Under the pieces are notes generated by a model. That model made no database searches and was not told the origin of the DNA. It saw nothing but the letters and a program-made list of their open reading frames with translations. 64,000 bases of DNA from Mesocentrotus franciscanus (taxonomy: Eukaryota > Echinodermata > Echinoidea > Camarodonta > Strongylocentrotidae). The position numbers and the translations under genes were made by a program. Shown here in pieces: positions 49,991-60,294 of this stretch. The stretch lies in assembly GCA_037976565.1 (NCBI GenBank), contig CP137685.1:21533032-21597031 (forward strand), in the 5' to 3' direction. Numbering within the stretch: the stretch's first letter is position 1; the number at the start of each line of letters is the position of its first letter.

Positions 49991-50334
49991 GCTATATATA
50001 ATCCTACAATGTCTAAACTCACGATTGCATAGTTTAAATCTGAGAGTCATCAAGACATAATTTAAAACCTGTTCCTTGATCTTAAAACCCGTAAATAATT
50101 GTAAGCAATCTCCTGCACAAAGAGGCCCGTTTAAGAGTGTATTTTGGAGAAGTAAACGTGTTTTGACTTTTACACTCTTACGAGAGTAGTCCAAGTTTGG
50201 ATACCAAACATATTCACTGAAGATTACTTATGATTTCCTCAATAACCTGTCCATTCTTTTGAAGACACCAACCCATACACACAATATCAACTCTGCTCTA
50301 CAAATGATTCTACACTCTACATGTCAACTGGAAA

Positions 50335-50590
50335 TCAGGGGAGCGTAGTTTCTATAATTACTGCCCCAAAATATGAAACACCCTCCCTTCTTTTGTCTGC
50401 ACTTCCACTTTGATAGACTCTTTTAAGAAGAATTTAAAGACACACCTCCTCAATAACCGAATGTGTTTATTTATATTTCATTTCCTTATTTTGGTCTTTG
50501 TCATTGTAATTTGTCAAGTAAAGTGCATTGAGCAATATTTCATTGAATTTTGCGCATTATAAAAAGCAATTGTATGTATGTATGTAATAA
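50335..50590 (+). mobile_element. 3' end of a CR1/L2-like LINE, decayed
   Basis: One frame reads GERSFYNYCPKI, a stop in the place of a tryptophan, then NTLPSFVCTSTLIDSFKKNL and KTHLL. This is the well-known C-terminal signature of LINE reverse transcriptases (a YCPKIWN.LP-type segment, then SFK..LKTHL). A tail with CATTGAGCAATATTTC and ATGTATGTA repeats follows. The element is truncated and inactive. AATAAA on the opposite strand, at 50466-50471, could serve WRN polyadenylation. Confidence 0.75.
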
Positions 50591-50924
50591 TGTATGTATG
50601 TAATAATGTGCATTATTGTTTCCGATTATCGATCGAATTATAGACCGTCGCGCCGGTCCTCCCGTAGAGTATAAAGCACCCTTGCTTACATTAGTTTTTT
50701 ATCACCTGACGAAGTGTTGCAGCGGCGCACGAAACGTCGAGATCTTTTAGATTCCTTATTGACCACATTGCGAGACAAACGAATATCACTAGCGATATTA
50801 TTTTCGATAATAATGTTTTGTTTCAGTTTGTATTAGGAAGAGATACTTTACTTTCAGATTCCTATAACACTTGAGAAGTCCAAGTTCCAACACCATCTAC
50901 ATGCTATTTCTTGAACAAAGAATT

Positions 50925-51082
50925 CCCTTTCAGTTTCTGTATCATACACCTTCTTGAATTCCAGCTTCATTTTTCCCTGTTTTGGCCGAAGACCCACTGA
51001 ACCAGCTTGGTAGCTTCCGCTTTGAACTGGATTGATCCGGTTTTAGACTGGACATGAGGGGTGTTACCTTTGAAATGTACCA
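50925..51082 (-). repeat. Partial duplicate of the WRN last exon
   Basis: From about 50932 to 51078 the sequence matches 51116-51262 of the last coding exon in the same orientation, including the shared 24-base block whose core is CCAGCTTGGTAGCTTCCGCT. It has many substitutions and would be untranslated, lying just past the stop at 51091. It encodes a broken KLPSWFG-like segment. Confidence 0.75.
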
Positions 51083-51090
51083 ACGATTAG

Positions 51091-51495
51091 CTACTTCCTG
51101 AACAATGCGTTTCCTTTGAGCTTCCGTTTCGTGGACACATCTTGACTCCCGGCTTCACCCTTCCCTTTCTTGACCGCAGACCCACCGAACCAGCTTGGTA
51201 GCTTCCGCTTTGTAATGGATTGATCCGGTTTGGACTGGACAGGAGGGGTGTTCCCTTTAGAAGGTGAATTTGTGGGCATGTCTGGTAATGTCTGACTACG
51301 CTTCAAGACCTCTCTCTGGGGCTGAGTCATGTAGGCGGGAATGCTGTGCTGTTTGACAACAGGGCTGGGTTTCGATGACGATGGGGTAGATGATGGAGAG
51401 GGTGTTGAAGGAGAGGATTTCAGAAAACGAGATGTTTTGGAAGAATTCTGTGATTGGAACTGGCCATGTTTGGTTGATGGAGATGCATTGGAACC
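51091..51495 (-). CDS. WRN last coding exon
   Basis: The acceptor CTGATATTAAG ends at 51496. It is 134 codons in phase 0, starting GSNASPSTKHGQFQSQNSSK and ending KGNALFRK, with TAG at 51091-51093. It is rich in Ser, Pro, Lys and Gln and probably disordered. SITKRKLPSWFGGSAVKKGK holds the conserved C-terminal WF motif. The basic KKGKGEAG and STKRKLKG clusters may serve as nuclear localisation signals, as at the WRN C-terminus. A duplicate of part of the exon follows at 50925-51082. Confidence 0.85.
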   Translation of the reverse strand, partial: GSNASPSTKHGQFQSQNSSKTSRFLKSSPSTPSPSSTPSSSKPSPVVKQHSIPAYMTQPQREVLKRSQTLPDMPTNSPSKGNTPPVQSKPDQSITKRKLPSWFGGSAVKKGKGEAGSQDVSTKRKLKGNALFRK

Positions 51496-54400
51496 CTTAA
51501 TATCAGAAAAAAATAAATGAACATTACAAGTTACCGTAACAACCTACATGTCAGCCAACACATGCCAATTGGCCTTTTACAACTGTTAGAACAATGTGCT
51601 ACATATTTAGATATTAAAAGTCAGCATGATCCCACAGAAAAATTACTCAATCTTAGAATAATCCTTTCACTTTTAAATATTTCTAGGATGAAGATATCAA
51701 TCATTTCGGAATTGCCTTCATCTCCTTATCAGAACTGAGGAAATTCTAGAATTATTAGATACAAAAAAACTCCCCAAGTCTCACTTGGGTTCCATGCGCA
51801 CCCTTTACGCAGGGTTTTATGTTATCCTTAATTTTTGTTCATACTCCTTAACCGTTTACCGATAGAATCTATAGAAAATGGAAAGCCTCCAGACCACTTG
51901 GAAATGGAAAACCTTATGACAACTGCAATTATATTTGTTTGATTCGGCATATAACTAATTGTTCTCTTTCATTTTCAAATATGTTTGATCTTACTCCTGT
52001 TTGTTTGCTTATAATGCAGATGCTTTTATGTGATTTCATTTTTTAGTTTCACAAGTGCGCCTTGAGCATTTGATATCAAGAGGATTTGGCGCTTTGAATT
52101 TCTCATATACTATTATCATTATTAATTAGAATTTAATTATTCAAACACTAAAGAATAGTCATATCTAATAATTTTGTAACTTTAAAAATGTGGTTGCAAA
52201 TGGATCATACAGTGTGAGGTAGGCTTCTTCCTGTTTTGTGGGACAAATTGGGGAATAAATGAAATCCTTACTTGCGACGATGATGGTGATGATGTGTCTG
52301 AGTAAGCGGATGAGACTTTGACAGGCATCCCATACTGCACTTTCAGGATAGCGATGACAAACTTGATCTCATGGTACTCATAGTCGGGTAGTAGCTCCTT
52401 GATAGGTCCAAGTGCGCTGATGTCTGTGTAAACAGTGACATATTCAAGACATTACTGTAATAGGAAAACAGCTACAGTGGTTTGGGCATGTAACTAGATA
52501 AAAGAATATTAGGTAGTAGCTCCTTGATAGGTCCTAGTGCACTAATGTCTGTGTAAACAGTAACATTTTCAAGACAATACTGTAAAAAGAAGACAGCTAC
52601 AGTGGTTTGAGCATGTAACTAGATGGAAGAATAGCTTGGCAAACAACATCTTGCAAGGAGGAACTAATGGGAGAAGAAAGAGGGGCAGACCAACTAGGAC
52701 ATGGCCTGATAACATCAAGCAGTGGACAGGCATGTCATTTGAGCAGCTAACTAGAACAGCTGAAGACAGAAAGTTATGGAGAACCTGTGTCTGAAGGTCC
52801 ATTTCATTGTCGGTTGAAGCTACGGGACATAGATAGATAGACAGATAGACTGGTAGGACAGTGTGAACTCTGCTGATTACTCCACTAATTAAGCTAAATT
52901 AAAAGGACATTGCTACATGTGCATGAAATGTTAGGTAGCTTTAAATGGTGAAGTGTAGTGACACGAAAAGACGCATCCAGAACGCAAACTGCATTATAGG
53001 TGGTGATGTTTGTTAATCAGAAGTTCTTTTTGACATATTTCAATGAAAGTTTAGCTAAAGCCTCATCGAGATGGTATATGCATTTATCAGCTCCGTATCC
53101 TAACAATGTGGTTCTACCTGTGTTATAAAGTTATGATTTTCAACAACTATGCACTTTGCGCTCTGGACGCCTCTTTTCGCGCCACTACATTTAGCTAAGC
53201 TATCTTAGCGTGGGATTAGCATGTGAGTGTTCATGCACCAAAATAATTTTACCACAATTTACACAACACTAACTCTTTTTGCAGTTCGCAAAAGTTTCTT
53301 GCCATGAAAATGGCCATTCTTAACAATTCATGACAATTTCATGTCACTTAACGTTCTCCGTTTACAGGATCAACTTTATTCTTTACTACTTAATAGTTCA
53401 GGGTACAGAGAAAATAAATTTGAAATAAAATAAACTGAACGGTGAATGAATCTGTCCTCTCTTGAAATTCTTAGATAAACATAATGCAAAGTATCAGGAT
53501 GAACAAAGTGATTTTAAACATGAATATATACCTGAATTGATTGGAGGGTCTCTGATGACTTTCTCAATTTCCTTCTGTATCGTTGGTGTGATTCCAGCTA
53601 AAGGAAACAGAAATATAAGAACTTACTACGGATCTGTGGCCCGTCTTATAAAGAGTTGATATCAATCGCAACTTATTTGCAATTGATTACAGGACTTGCG
53701 ATTGATTTGGATCAATCGCAATGGAAGAGGACCACAACAAGATGAATTTGAAGACAGGATAAGAGCAAGAAAAGTGGCAGAATAAAGGATTGTAAAGATA
53801 TGACACGGTAAGATCCAAAAATGTGAAGCGTAGTACAATTTACGCCATCGTATTAATAAAACGCCGCAGTTTTCCTGCCATACTTAATGAGGCTTAAAGC
53901 TGAATTAAGAAAAAGATAAAATGAAATAGAAGACATTGGAACAGATAATGGAGGGGGAAAAAAAGAATTAAGATGAAAAATAAGATTTTTAAAAATGTAT
54001 ATAAAAAGGCAACAGAAGTAGAATTATTTTTACATATTATCCCTCAGAGCATATACCATGACCAGTTGAGATAAACATAATTATCACATTTTCCCCAAAC
54101 ATTCCCCAGAACATGGAACAACTTACCCTATTAAGTCAGGGATGCAGGTGTACTTATCACACTGCCCTCATTGCCCGCAGGCAACTCAAGACGTCTTTTG
54201 AATCAATATAAATTTTCTTAATGATTGATTGTTTTGTTTTTAATCGTTATTTTTGTTTGTTTGTTTTTATGTTCGTGGCTTCCCTGATGCACTTCCAGGA
54301 GTCAGTGGGAAATGCCCAAGGGTCGTAGGAATTCCACATTTCTCTTTTCCTTCCAGGCAACTTCAGGAGGTGCAGCAAGGGAAGCTGTATCATTTGTTCT

Positions 54401-56098
54401 TTATTGCCTCAAGTCTTCATTGTATTGTATCTTTGGAATGCTAAATAAAACAGTAATAACAAAGGTACTTGATCTTTTCAGTAAGTTTCACAATTTTTCT
54501 ACGATGACATCATAAACTTAGTAGGTCCTTTACATTTGCAACATACCTCTTGCAAAATTGACGGGGTAGCCAGCTTCAATGGCGTCTGATAGATGACCTC
54601 CGATAGTGGTCACCTTGAGCCCTCTCCTGATTGCTATGTCTTCCTGCAAGGGAGAGGATAAAGATCGAGAACGAGATGAAATCTAACCCAGAAATCAATT
54701 TGGGCGATTCCGTGCAAAGTGTCCCGTACGACATATGACAGTCATCCACTTATTTCATCCATGAATGACAAAGCTCCTAAAATGACCATGATTTACTAAA
54801 GGTAGTGATACCAGAAAGCACCATTATTCAATGATCACATCAACAGATTTTGCATTTTTGGATGAAATATGAGGAAAAAAGATATACATTGTACGGGACA
54901 CATTGAATGAAATCGCCCGTTTTCTCCAAAGAAGAGTATGGATGACATCCAGTCAGATATGCATGAAAGGTACGTTTATTTTTGTTCATGACCAAAGAAT
55001 TTGACCTTTGACCTTCAACCCCCTCATGGTTGCTATGTCTTCCTTCAATAGAGAGGATGAAGAACAAAAAGTAGATGAAATCTTAAACCTGAAAACAGTT
55101 TTCTTCACATAAATGTATGGATGACATCTAGTTTTTATTCATCCAATCAGGTATGCATGAAAGGTATTTTTTATTTTTGTTCATGACCAAAGAATTTGAA
55201 AGAAAATGAACTGAATAGAGTTGTGCAAATCCATGTGAGAATGCAGTAGGTCATGTCACTTTGAATGTAGGAGAAATGGAAGAGAGATGACCAACAATAC
55301 ATCACAGTGACATAACCAATTAGCCAATTCCAACTCCCATATGGTGACCTAAACTTAAAAAAAAAAAAAAATCATAACTATATTTCTTCAAACTTTCAGC
55401 TATCTATTTTTCTGATTTTTTTGCTTTTCTTCGTAGCAACTTTTTTTTTCTGTTTCAATTTATTTTAAGATAAAAATCAAATAACAGGAGAGTCAAGATA
55501 GAATGAGAGGGAAAAAAGTATTAACAAAAGAAGATAAATAAATAAAAGAATATGCAGCATATATATGGCATGGAAACATATAAAAGTAAAGCAGTTTCAA
55601 ATATATGTTATTACAAGTCAAAACTCCTTTTATATACCTGCCAACCTTTCAGAGCAAAAATTAGAAATCTCTCAAGTCAAAATTAGGAATACAGTCTTTT
55701 GTATACTTTTCACAAAGAATATTTCAAAAAAAGAGAGGAATCTAGGGTTCAAAACAATAGCTTGAAGGCCAAAAAATAGGAATCATTCCTCCAAAATCGG
55801 AATGGTTGGGAGCTTTGCATTTAGGAAAATGTATAGTAAGTTTACCATTTCTTCTCTTTCACTCGGTACTCAATTTCCTTGTTAGTATTCATATATTTAA
55901 GCTTTAAAACCTTTCTTCATGGCAACTTGTTATCAAGGTCTGAATTCTCTTCAAGGATGGCTACAGACTTACAAGTGTCATTCCTTTCTCATGGAAGAGG
56001 GTATACGATTCTTTCTTGGTTTCCGAGAGCTTGCCAACTTTAGCACCACGAAGGAAGGTACATCCCCCCGATGACGTTCCACTGCTTTGACTGCTCTC
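51091..56098 (-). CDS. Werner syndrome helicase homologue, C-terminal part
   Basis: Five exons (55973-56098, 54547-54643, 53532-53597, 52272-52423, 51091-51495) join without frame breaks into 281 codons and a stop. The first half is the helix-turn-helix-like domain that follows HRDC in WRN: KLSETKKESYTLFHEKGMTL, then a GLKVTTIGGHLSDAIEAGYP segment, then AGITPTIQKEIEKVIRDPP and INSDISALGPIKELLP. The tail is Ser/Pro-rich and basic, with KRKLPSWFGG, a counterpart of the conserved RK.LP.WF motif near the WRN C-terminus. WRN is a RecQ-family 3'-5' DNA helicase/exonuclease acting in replication-fork and double-strand-break repair in the nucleus. The exonuclease, helicase, RQC and HRDC parts are not in view and presumably lie beyond the right edge. 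Confidence 0.9.
51496..52271 (-). other. Last WRN intron
   Basis: It contains a retroposon 3' end at about 51780-52125 (plus orientation): AT-rich 3' sequence, a GCGCCTTGAGC...GGCGCTTT stem and a TATCATTATTA tail. The 73-codon frame at 51517-51738 has no motif. Confidence 0.5.
52272..52423 (-). CDS. WRN exon, end of the helix-turn-helix region
   Basis: The acceptor TTTACACAG ends at 52424. With one base from the preceding exon it reads DISALGPIKELLPDYEYHEI, then KFVIAILKVQYGM, then a Ser-rich stretch, ending phase 0 at GTAAGG. It corresponds to the SDMS....IR.LVPE....L..MAIEIL region of WRN. The start of this exon and its intron side are duplicated 125 bases away. Confidence 0.9.
52387..52628. 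repeat. Tandem duplication, period 125, across a WRN exon start
   Basis: GGTAGTAGCTCCTTGATAGG starts at 52387 and again at 52512. The two units stay alike through TGTCTGTGTAAACAGT and GCTACAGTGGTTTG to the ATGTAACTAGAT segment, about 115 bases with a dozen or so differences. The upstream copy (in transcription sense) holds 37 bases of exon and a whole acceptor, TTTACACAG. Confidence 0.85.
52629..53531 (-). other. WRN intron remainder
   Basis: An AGAACCTGTGTCTGAAGGTC-type segment at 52640-52830, reading CNDMP..LMLSGHVL on the minus strand, resembles the end of a LINE or of an integrated transcript but cannot be placed. Otherwise nothing was recognised. Confidence 0.35.
53532..53597 (-). CDS. 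WRN exon, GITP segment
   Basis: The acceptor TTTCCTTTAG ends at 53598. A base from the previous exon completes Ala. It reads GITPTIQKEIEKVIRDPP, then INS, and leaves in phase 1 at GTATAT. It matches the AGLTPEV...I...I..PP.NSD block of WRN. Confidence 0.9.
53598..54546 (-). other. WRN intron
   Basis: The ATAAAGAGTTG repeat is at 53648-53725. The rest is AT-rich and unassigned. Plus-strand frames at 54253-54515 have no motif. Confidence 0.5.
53648..53725. repeat. TTATAAAGAGTTG...CAATCGCAA palindromic repeat, copy 1
   Basis: ATCAATCGCAACTTATTTGC pairs with GCGATTGATTTGGATCAATC in alternating orientation. A related copy occurs at 56140-56222. I remember this as a common marine-invertebrate dispersed repeat, without being able to name it. 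Confidence 0.5.
54547..54643 (-). CDS. WRN exon, TIGGHLSDAIEAG segment
   Basis: The acceptor CTCCCTTGCAG ends at 54644. In phase 0 it reads EDIAIRRGLKVTTIGGHLSD, then AIEAGYPVNFAR, with one base left at donor GTATGT. It forms the recognition-helix part of the WRN helix-turn-helix-like domain. Its first bases and intron side are copied near 55005-55080. Confidence 0.9.
54600..55205. repeat. Degenerate local duplications across a WRN exon edge
   Basis: GATTGCTATGTCTTCCTGCA with GAGAGGATAAAGA (54629-54665) recurs as GGTTGCTATGTCTTCCTTCA with GAGAGGATGAAGA (55029-55065). In addition GTATGGATGACATC to TTTTTGTTCATGACCAAAG occurs at about 54926-55000 and 55116-55193. The pieces come from an expanded local unit that has since decayed. 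Confidence 0.65.
55973..56098 (-). CDS. WRN exon, first visible
   Basis: The acceptor CCTCCCTGCAG ends at 56099. It is 42 codons in phase 0: ESSQSSGTSSGGCTFLRGAK, then VGKLSETKKESYTLFHEKG, then MTL, ending at a consensus donor GTAAGT. The latter half matches the S.S...TYSLFQE segment just after HRDC in WRN. The phase-0 acceptor means an upstream exon must exist. None was found between 56.1 kb and the right edge. Confidence 0.85.
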
Positions 56099-56139
56099 CT
56101 GCAGGGAGGAAAATAAAGATAAAGTTGAGTTCCGGGCCT

Positions 56140-56222
56140 TGTATTATAAAGAGTTGCGATTTGATTATAATCAATCGCAACTGTGTACTTAAGAGATAGG
56201 AGTTGCGATCGATTCAAATCAC
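56140..56222. repeat. TTATAAAGAGTTG...CAATCGCAA palindromic repeat, copy 2
   Basis: TATTATAAAGAGTTGCGATT then ATAATCAATCGCAACTG and GTTGCGATCGATTCAAATC. It abuts the next element directly, with no spacer visible. Confidence 0.5.
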
Positions 56223-56224
56223 TC

Positions 56225-56351
56225 GTCATCAGTGACAAGTGACAATTTTTGTTATAAGCTACTGAAATCCTTGCTTCTGATTGGTTATCAGTACATTTGT
56301 CACTGATTTTTGTCATTTGTCATTGAAAAAAGTCTTTGTGAAATGGGTCCC
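56225..56351. mobile_element. Palindromic element with TTTGTGAAATGGGTCC end, copy 2
   Basis: It matches 38712-38840 closely, including GCTACTGAAATCCTTGCTTC and the right end TTTGTGAAATGGGTCC. Its left end is cut off at the junction with the ATAAAGAGTTG repeat. Confidence 0.65.
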
Positions 56352-58566
56352 AGGTCATGGGATTGGATTATGATTGAAACTTTGTGGAAGAGATTGGAAA
56401 AGGCTGATCATGGTCATGAAAGTAATTGTTGAACTGTACAAGACCTATATATCATATTATATATCATATATCATGTGTGTTTGAACATGTGTAGGGTAAA
56501 CAATACTAAACGTGGTGTGTATGTGTGTACACGTATTGTATACCAATGTGGGACGTCTCCTATATCTGCTACTCTTGTAGGACACTAGCCCGTTTCCAAC
56601 AAATGTCGGGGATGGTACCTCCTAGGCTCCTGGACACCCCACTGAGTGTAGATTTGAACTGCAGTTGTTTTCCAAGTCGGCATGATTTCCTCAGTAACGA
56701 TTGGAGGTATTATTTGCTATTCTGTGTCATTCACGCACCACACCTTCAACATGTCCATCTTCCCTTTCGATACGGGATCTAGAACCCTACTCTTGAACAA
56801 GAGAGAAAAATGAAATGTGCGAGACTTAGCCGTAGGCCTATATCTTCAAGATAAACGAGGGGGAGCGATTTAATAGTGATTGAACGAGTGTAGTGCTTGT
56901 GAATTATTTTGATCCCTTGATTGAAGTGAATTAAATAGTTATCGCCAATAATAAATTACAAAGATATATAAATATTCTTCTCTCTCTATTCAAATTTCTA
57001 GTTATTTATCTACATCTATTCTATTCTGCTCTCTCCCTCTCTGCTCCCTCTATTAGTATTGCACATTTTAATCTCCCTTTCCTGTATATATTCTCCCCTC
57101 TCTTTCCACTTCCTCTCATTTTTCTTATATTCGCCACATCTTACTCTCTCCATCCCACTTCTATCCATTAACGTTATTTATACCTTGATTTCTCTCTGTT
57201 TCTCTCCATCCTCCTCTATTCATCTCCCCCCTCTCTTTCCATCTTTTTCCCCCTTTCTTCCCACCTCTCAAAAAATAACTTTTCACTGTCTCTGTCTGCC
57301 TCTTTCAAGGTTTTCCGCAGTCTTCTTCATGCATTTAACCGAAGATGGGGCTAGAGCACTTCGCTAATACATGTAAATACCAGCCAGTCAAATCCCAAAT
57401 TTTCCTGCATACACTGCATATGCATATCACAAGAATAAGAATACAATTGTCAGAAATATCTAGGGTATTCATTCATAAGAAAAGTGAAAACGTACGTTCC
57501 AAAGACTGAAATTATGTAACATAATAATGCGAGATAAATAAGAAGCTTTTCATTTTAGAAGATGTCAACATTTTTATTTCAACTATACATGTGATCACAC
57601 CAGGTAATGTTATGCTGAAAAGAATAACAAGTTTGAACATAATACTGTATAGTAGTTCGCTTCTTTCCTTTTTTTGCATTATTTTGCAATGGCGATGAAG
57701 GCTTACAAGCTGAAAGCATTTTCAAAAGGAGAATCTGGGACATCCGTTTTCTTATTCCACCCATATCTTACATAATGCTAAAAAAAAAGAAAAGGAAAAA
57801 AAAAAAACCAATGCCCAGTTCAACTGTTTCTACCCATCTCACACTAAATATATACTGTATATATGGAGGCTTAGATGGATCTTGACTATTTGACCATAAA
57901 CCATGTTCGTAACAGTATCAAATTCTGTACGATTCCAATACTGTTTGATATTGTCCAACTTTCCCTGGCAACCACTGTTATACCCTAACTGCATGCACTC
58001 AAGATATGTTTTGGAAAATGAGAAAGATGATGACTTTAATGGTAACCATCATCCTTTTTAGTATAATAATACACATGATAAGACCACAATAATCTATACT
58101 AATTCTAGTAATAGTGGTGGTACAGAATAGCAATATGATAGTAGTCTGATTCATGTTCTGACAGGTTATATCATGAGAGAGATTTGCTTCAATGCTGAGA
58201 GGGAGGAGACGCCCATGAATTCACTATGATTACAACTTGTTACGAAAATGGTTTACCGGTATGTGTGGGCCATGGGAATGGAACGTATAATATTAGGTAG
58301 TTAGACAATGGTATGTAAAAACAAGACACTTGCCGGATAACAGATGCTTACATTTGCTCAACGATACACGAGTTGTCAAACAAAATCACTATAATTATCA
58401 CACAACTGACTATTAAACTGATCCCTCTTTATGTTAATGCAATCTTAATTGCCACAGATAAATAAACAGATAAATTGTGATCAATGCCTTTCCATATCAA
58501 GTTAACATTACAAAAATGCATTTTAAGGTCAAAGAGCTCTTTTTCCGAGCCAATTCCCTTTTACAG
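56352..58566. other. Probable WRN intron or intergenic sequence
   Basis: It includes a CT-rich tract at about 56975-57300 and A-rich runs at 57780-57808. I searched the minus strand for HRDC-like exons upstream of 56098 and found none. The remaining sequence is AT-rich. Confidence 0.45.
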
Positions 58567-58870
58567 TATAACATCTATATATTAATACGCAAAATCGTCG
58601 CGGGGGGTAAAAACGGTTCATGAAAAACGTCTTTCCTCGACCGCGCCCCCCTTCGTCGTGGCGCGGGAACGGCGACACAATTATACGAGGCATGTCTCCG
58701 TACCCGCGTGCCACGTCGACCCGCGATCGCCGTCGATGTCGTTAAAGGTGGTTTCGGGGTCCCGGGAGGACGAGCGGACGAGAGCACGGCCGTCGTTGTC
58801 CGTGCAAGAAGGCGACGAACCCGCGAGTGAGGCAGCAAGGCGTGCACCCGCCCTCTGTCTAATCAAGGAG
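58567..58870. other. GC- and CpG-rich island in AT-rich surroundings
   Basis: About 300 bases packed with CG dinucleotides (GTCGCGGGG, GACCGCGCC, CCACGTCGACCCGCGATCGC, ACGAGCGGACGAGAGCACGG). No frame on either strand has a recognisable motif. It could be an unmethylated promoter island, a fragment of ribosomal spacer or other foreign insertion. I cannot decide between these. Confidence 0.5.
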
Positions 58871-58884
58871 ATACACTTTTAAGA

Positions 58885-59105
58885 GACGATCCACTCTATA
58901 ATGTGTTGTAGCAGATACACGCTGCAACAGAGCGGGCCTCCCCGTGTTAGGCATCTTGCTTACGATATGCTTTGTAGGCACTTTACGGGCATGCCAGAGA
59001 AATACACAGCATACGACAATCCACTCAAGTCATGTGGCGTAGCAAGTACAAGGCGCAACGGGTTGGGCCTGTCCGGTGTTAGGCATCTTGCTATATATAG
59101 GCCTT
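58885..59105. repeat. Two-copy diverged tandem repeat, period about 137
   Basis: GTGTTAGGCATCTTGCT occurs at 58944-58960 and again near 59077-59093. ATCCACTC, GTAGCA and GCGCAACGGG / CTGCAACAGAGCGGG equivalents precede it in both units. Confidence 0.6.
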
Positions 59106-59858
59106 TGCAGCAGCCAAACTGACGAGAACGTATTATGTTGGTTCTACGCCCAGGCCACACACACACACACAGTTGAGACAATTCGTGCGACAGCTGCGAT
59201 ATATTGGCACAAATCGTCCGATTTTTCGCGTAAAATCTTTACTTTGAAAATATTTATACATATTCTGTGAACCATGTCAACATAATCATAGTCCAAGCTT
59301 CTGCTTTATTGGTCTTTTCATGAAAACTACATTAAAATCACAACAACAATAACGCAAATAGATTGAAATTATCGAGACCATATAACTGACGAGAAGGTAA
59401 ATTCAGCGAGCTCACGTAATATCAAATGCCTCCGCACGGCCAACTCCCGCGGTGCCAGTCACGGCGCTCACGCCATGCAATTTACTGTACCCTGTGCGAT
59501 AACTGCAGCACTCTACTGCTGTACCTGTAATACTGGCTGTATAGCGTGTCTTTAGACTCTTCAATGTTTCGTGTTTGAGCCGTGCAATGAATTGTTGTTT
59601 TCTTTTATTTCTTTATTGAATGTGATGTGAATGTGAGTACGGTACATGCTATTACAGAAGTGTCCAAGGAATGATAGGCCTACAGGTGGAAGGGATATAA
59701 AACAATTATACAATGACTCATTCTCGGAACAAGCTAAAACTATTCGCACTCGGGAACAGTACTGTTCTCTCTGGGGCCGCGATCGATGGCCCTCGGGATA
59801 ATATAATACGATTTGATGTTCCTTCGATGCGAATAGTTTTAGCTAGATCCTCGAGTCA
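59106..59858. other. Non-coding stretch
   Basis: A (CA)n run at 59156-59171; otherwise no feature recognised. Confidence 0.45.
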
Positions 59859-60158
59859 CTTCGAGTGTCATTGTATATTTGTATATTTGTATATTATTTT
59901 CATTGTAGGACTAAATTAACTTAGTAATGTGTGAAAATAACCAAAATGATAATGGGAGTGAAGTGCATGAGAACAATATTTGTAGGCCTATCAGGGCGTC
60001 AATCCATTATCCTTCGAGTGTCATTGTATATTTGTATATTATTTTCATTGTAGGACTAAATTAACTTAGCAATGTGTGAAAAAACCAAAATGATAATGGG
60101 AGTGAAGTGCATGCTGAGAACAATATTCGTAGGCCTATCAGGGCGTCAATCCATTATC
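59859..60158. repeat. Two-copy tandem repeat, period about 150
   Basis: CTTCGAGTGTCATTGTATAT to GGGCGTCAATCCATTATCC is present at 59859-60011 and 60012-60158 with only small differences (an extra TATTTGTA in the first, GCTGA in the second). The high identity suggests a recent duplication. Confidence 0.85.
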
Positions 60159-60294
60159 CTGGGGGCACGGGGACCGTCCCCCACAATTTTCAGGTGGTGA
60201 AATGTCCCCCCACGATTTGGGGTTAAAATCTTTCCTTTTTCTTTCTTTCTCTCTTTCTCTCTCTGTTGACTTCGCGGGAGGGGAAACTTTATTC

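Larger units (their letters stand above)
44804..50211. other. Intergenic region between the PDLIM-like gene and WRN
   Basis: The first 150 bases are probably leader and promoter of the PDLIM-like gene. Then come (GT)n at 45022-45063, a (TTC)n pyrimidine tract at 45215-45450, an inverted CCGTATGGACAG / CTGTCCATACGG pair at 46799-46862, (TA)n at 47855-47920, (GA)n at 47976-48015 and a degraded SINE at 49770-49990. Plus-strand frames of 95 and 156 codons are low-complexity or motif-free. Confidence 0.5.

Noticed and set aside
56560..56665. Possible HRDC-coding WRN exon on the minus strand
   Set aside because: None of the three frames shows HRDC-like residues, and no in-phase donor is present.
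58575..58882. Arg/Ala-rich frames in the CpG-dense block
   Set aside because: High GC content lengthens frames on both strands; no family motif.
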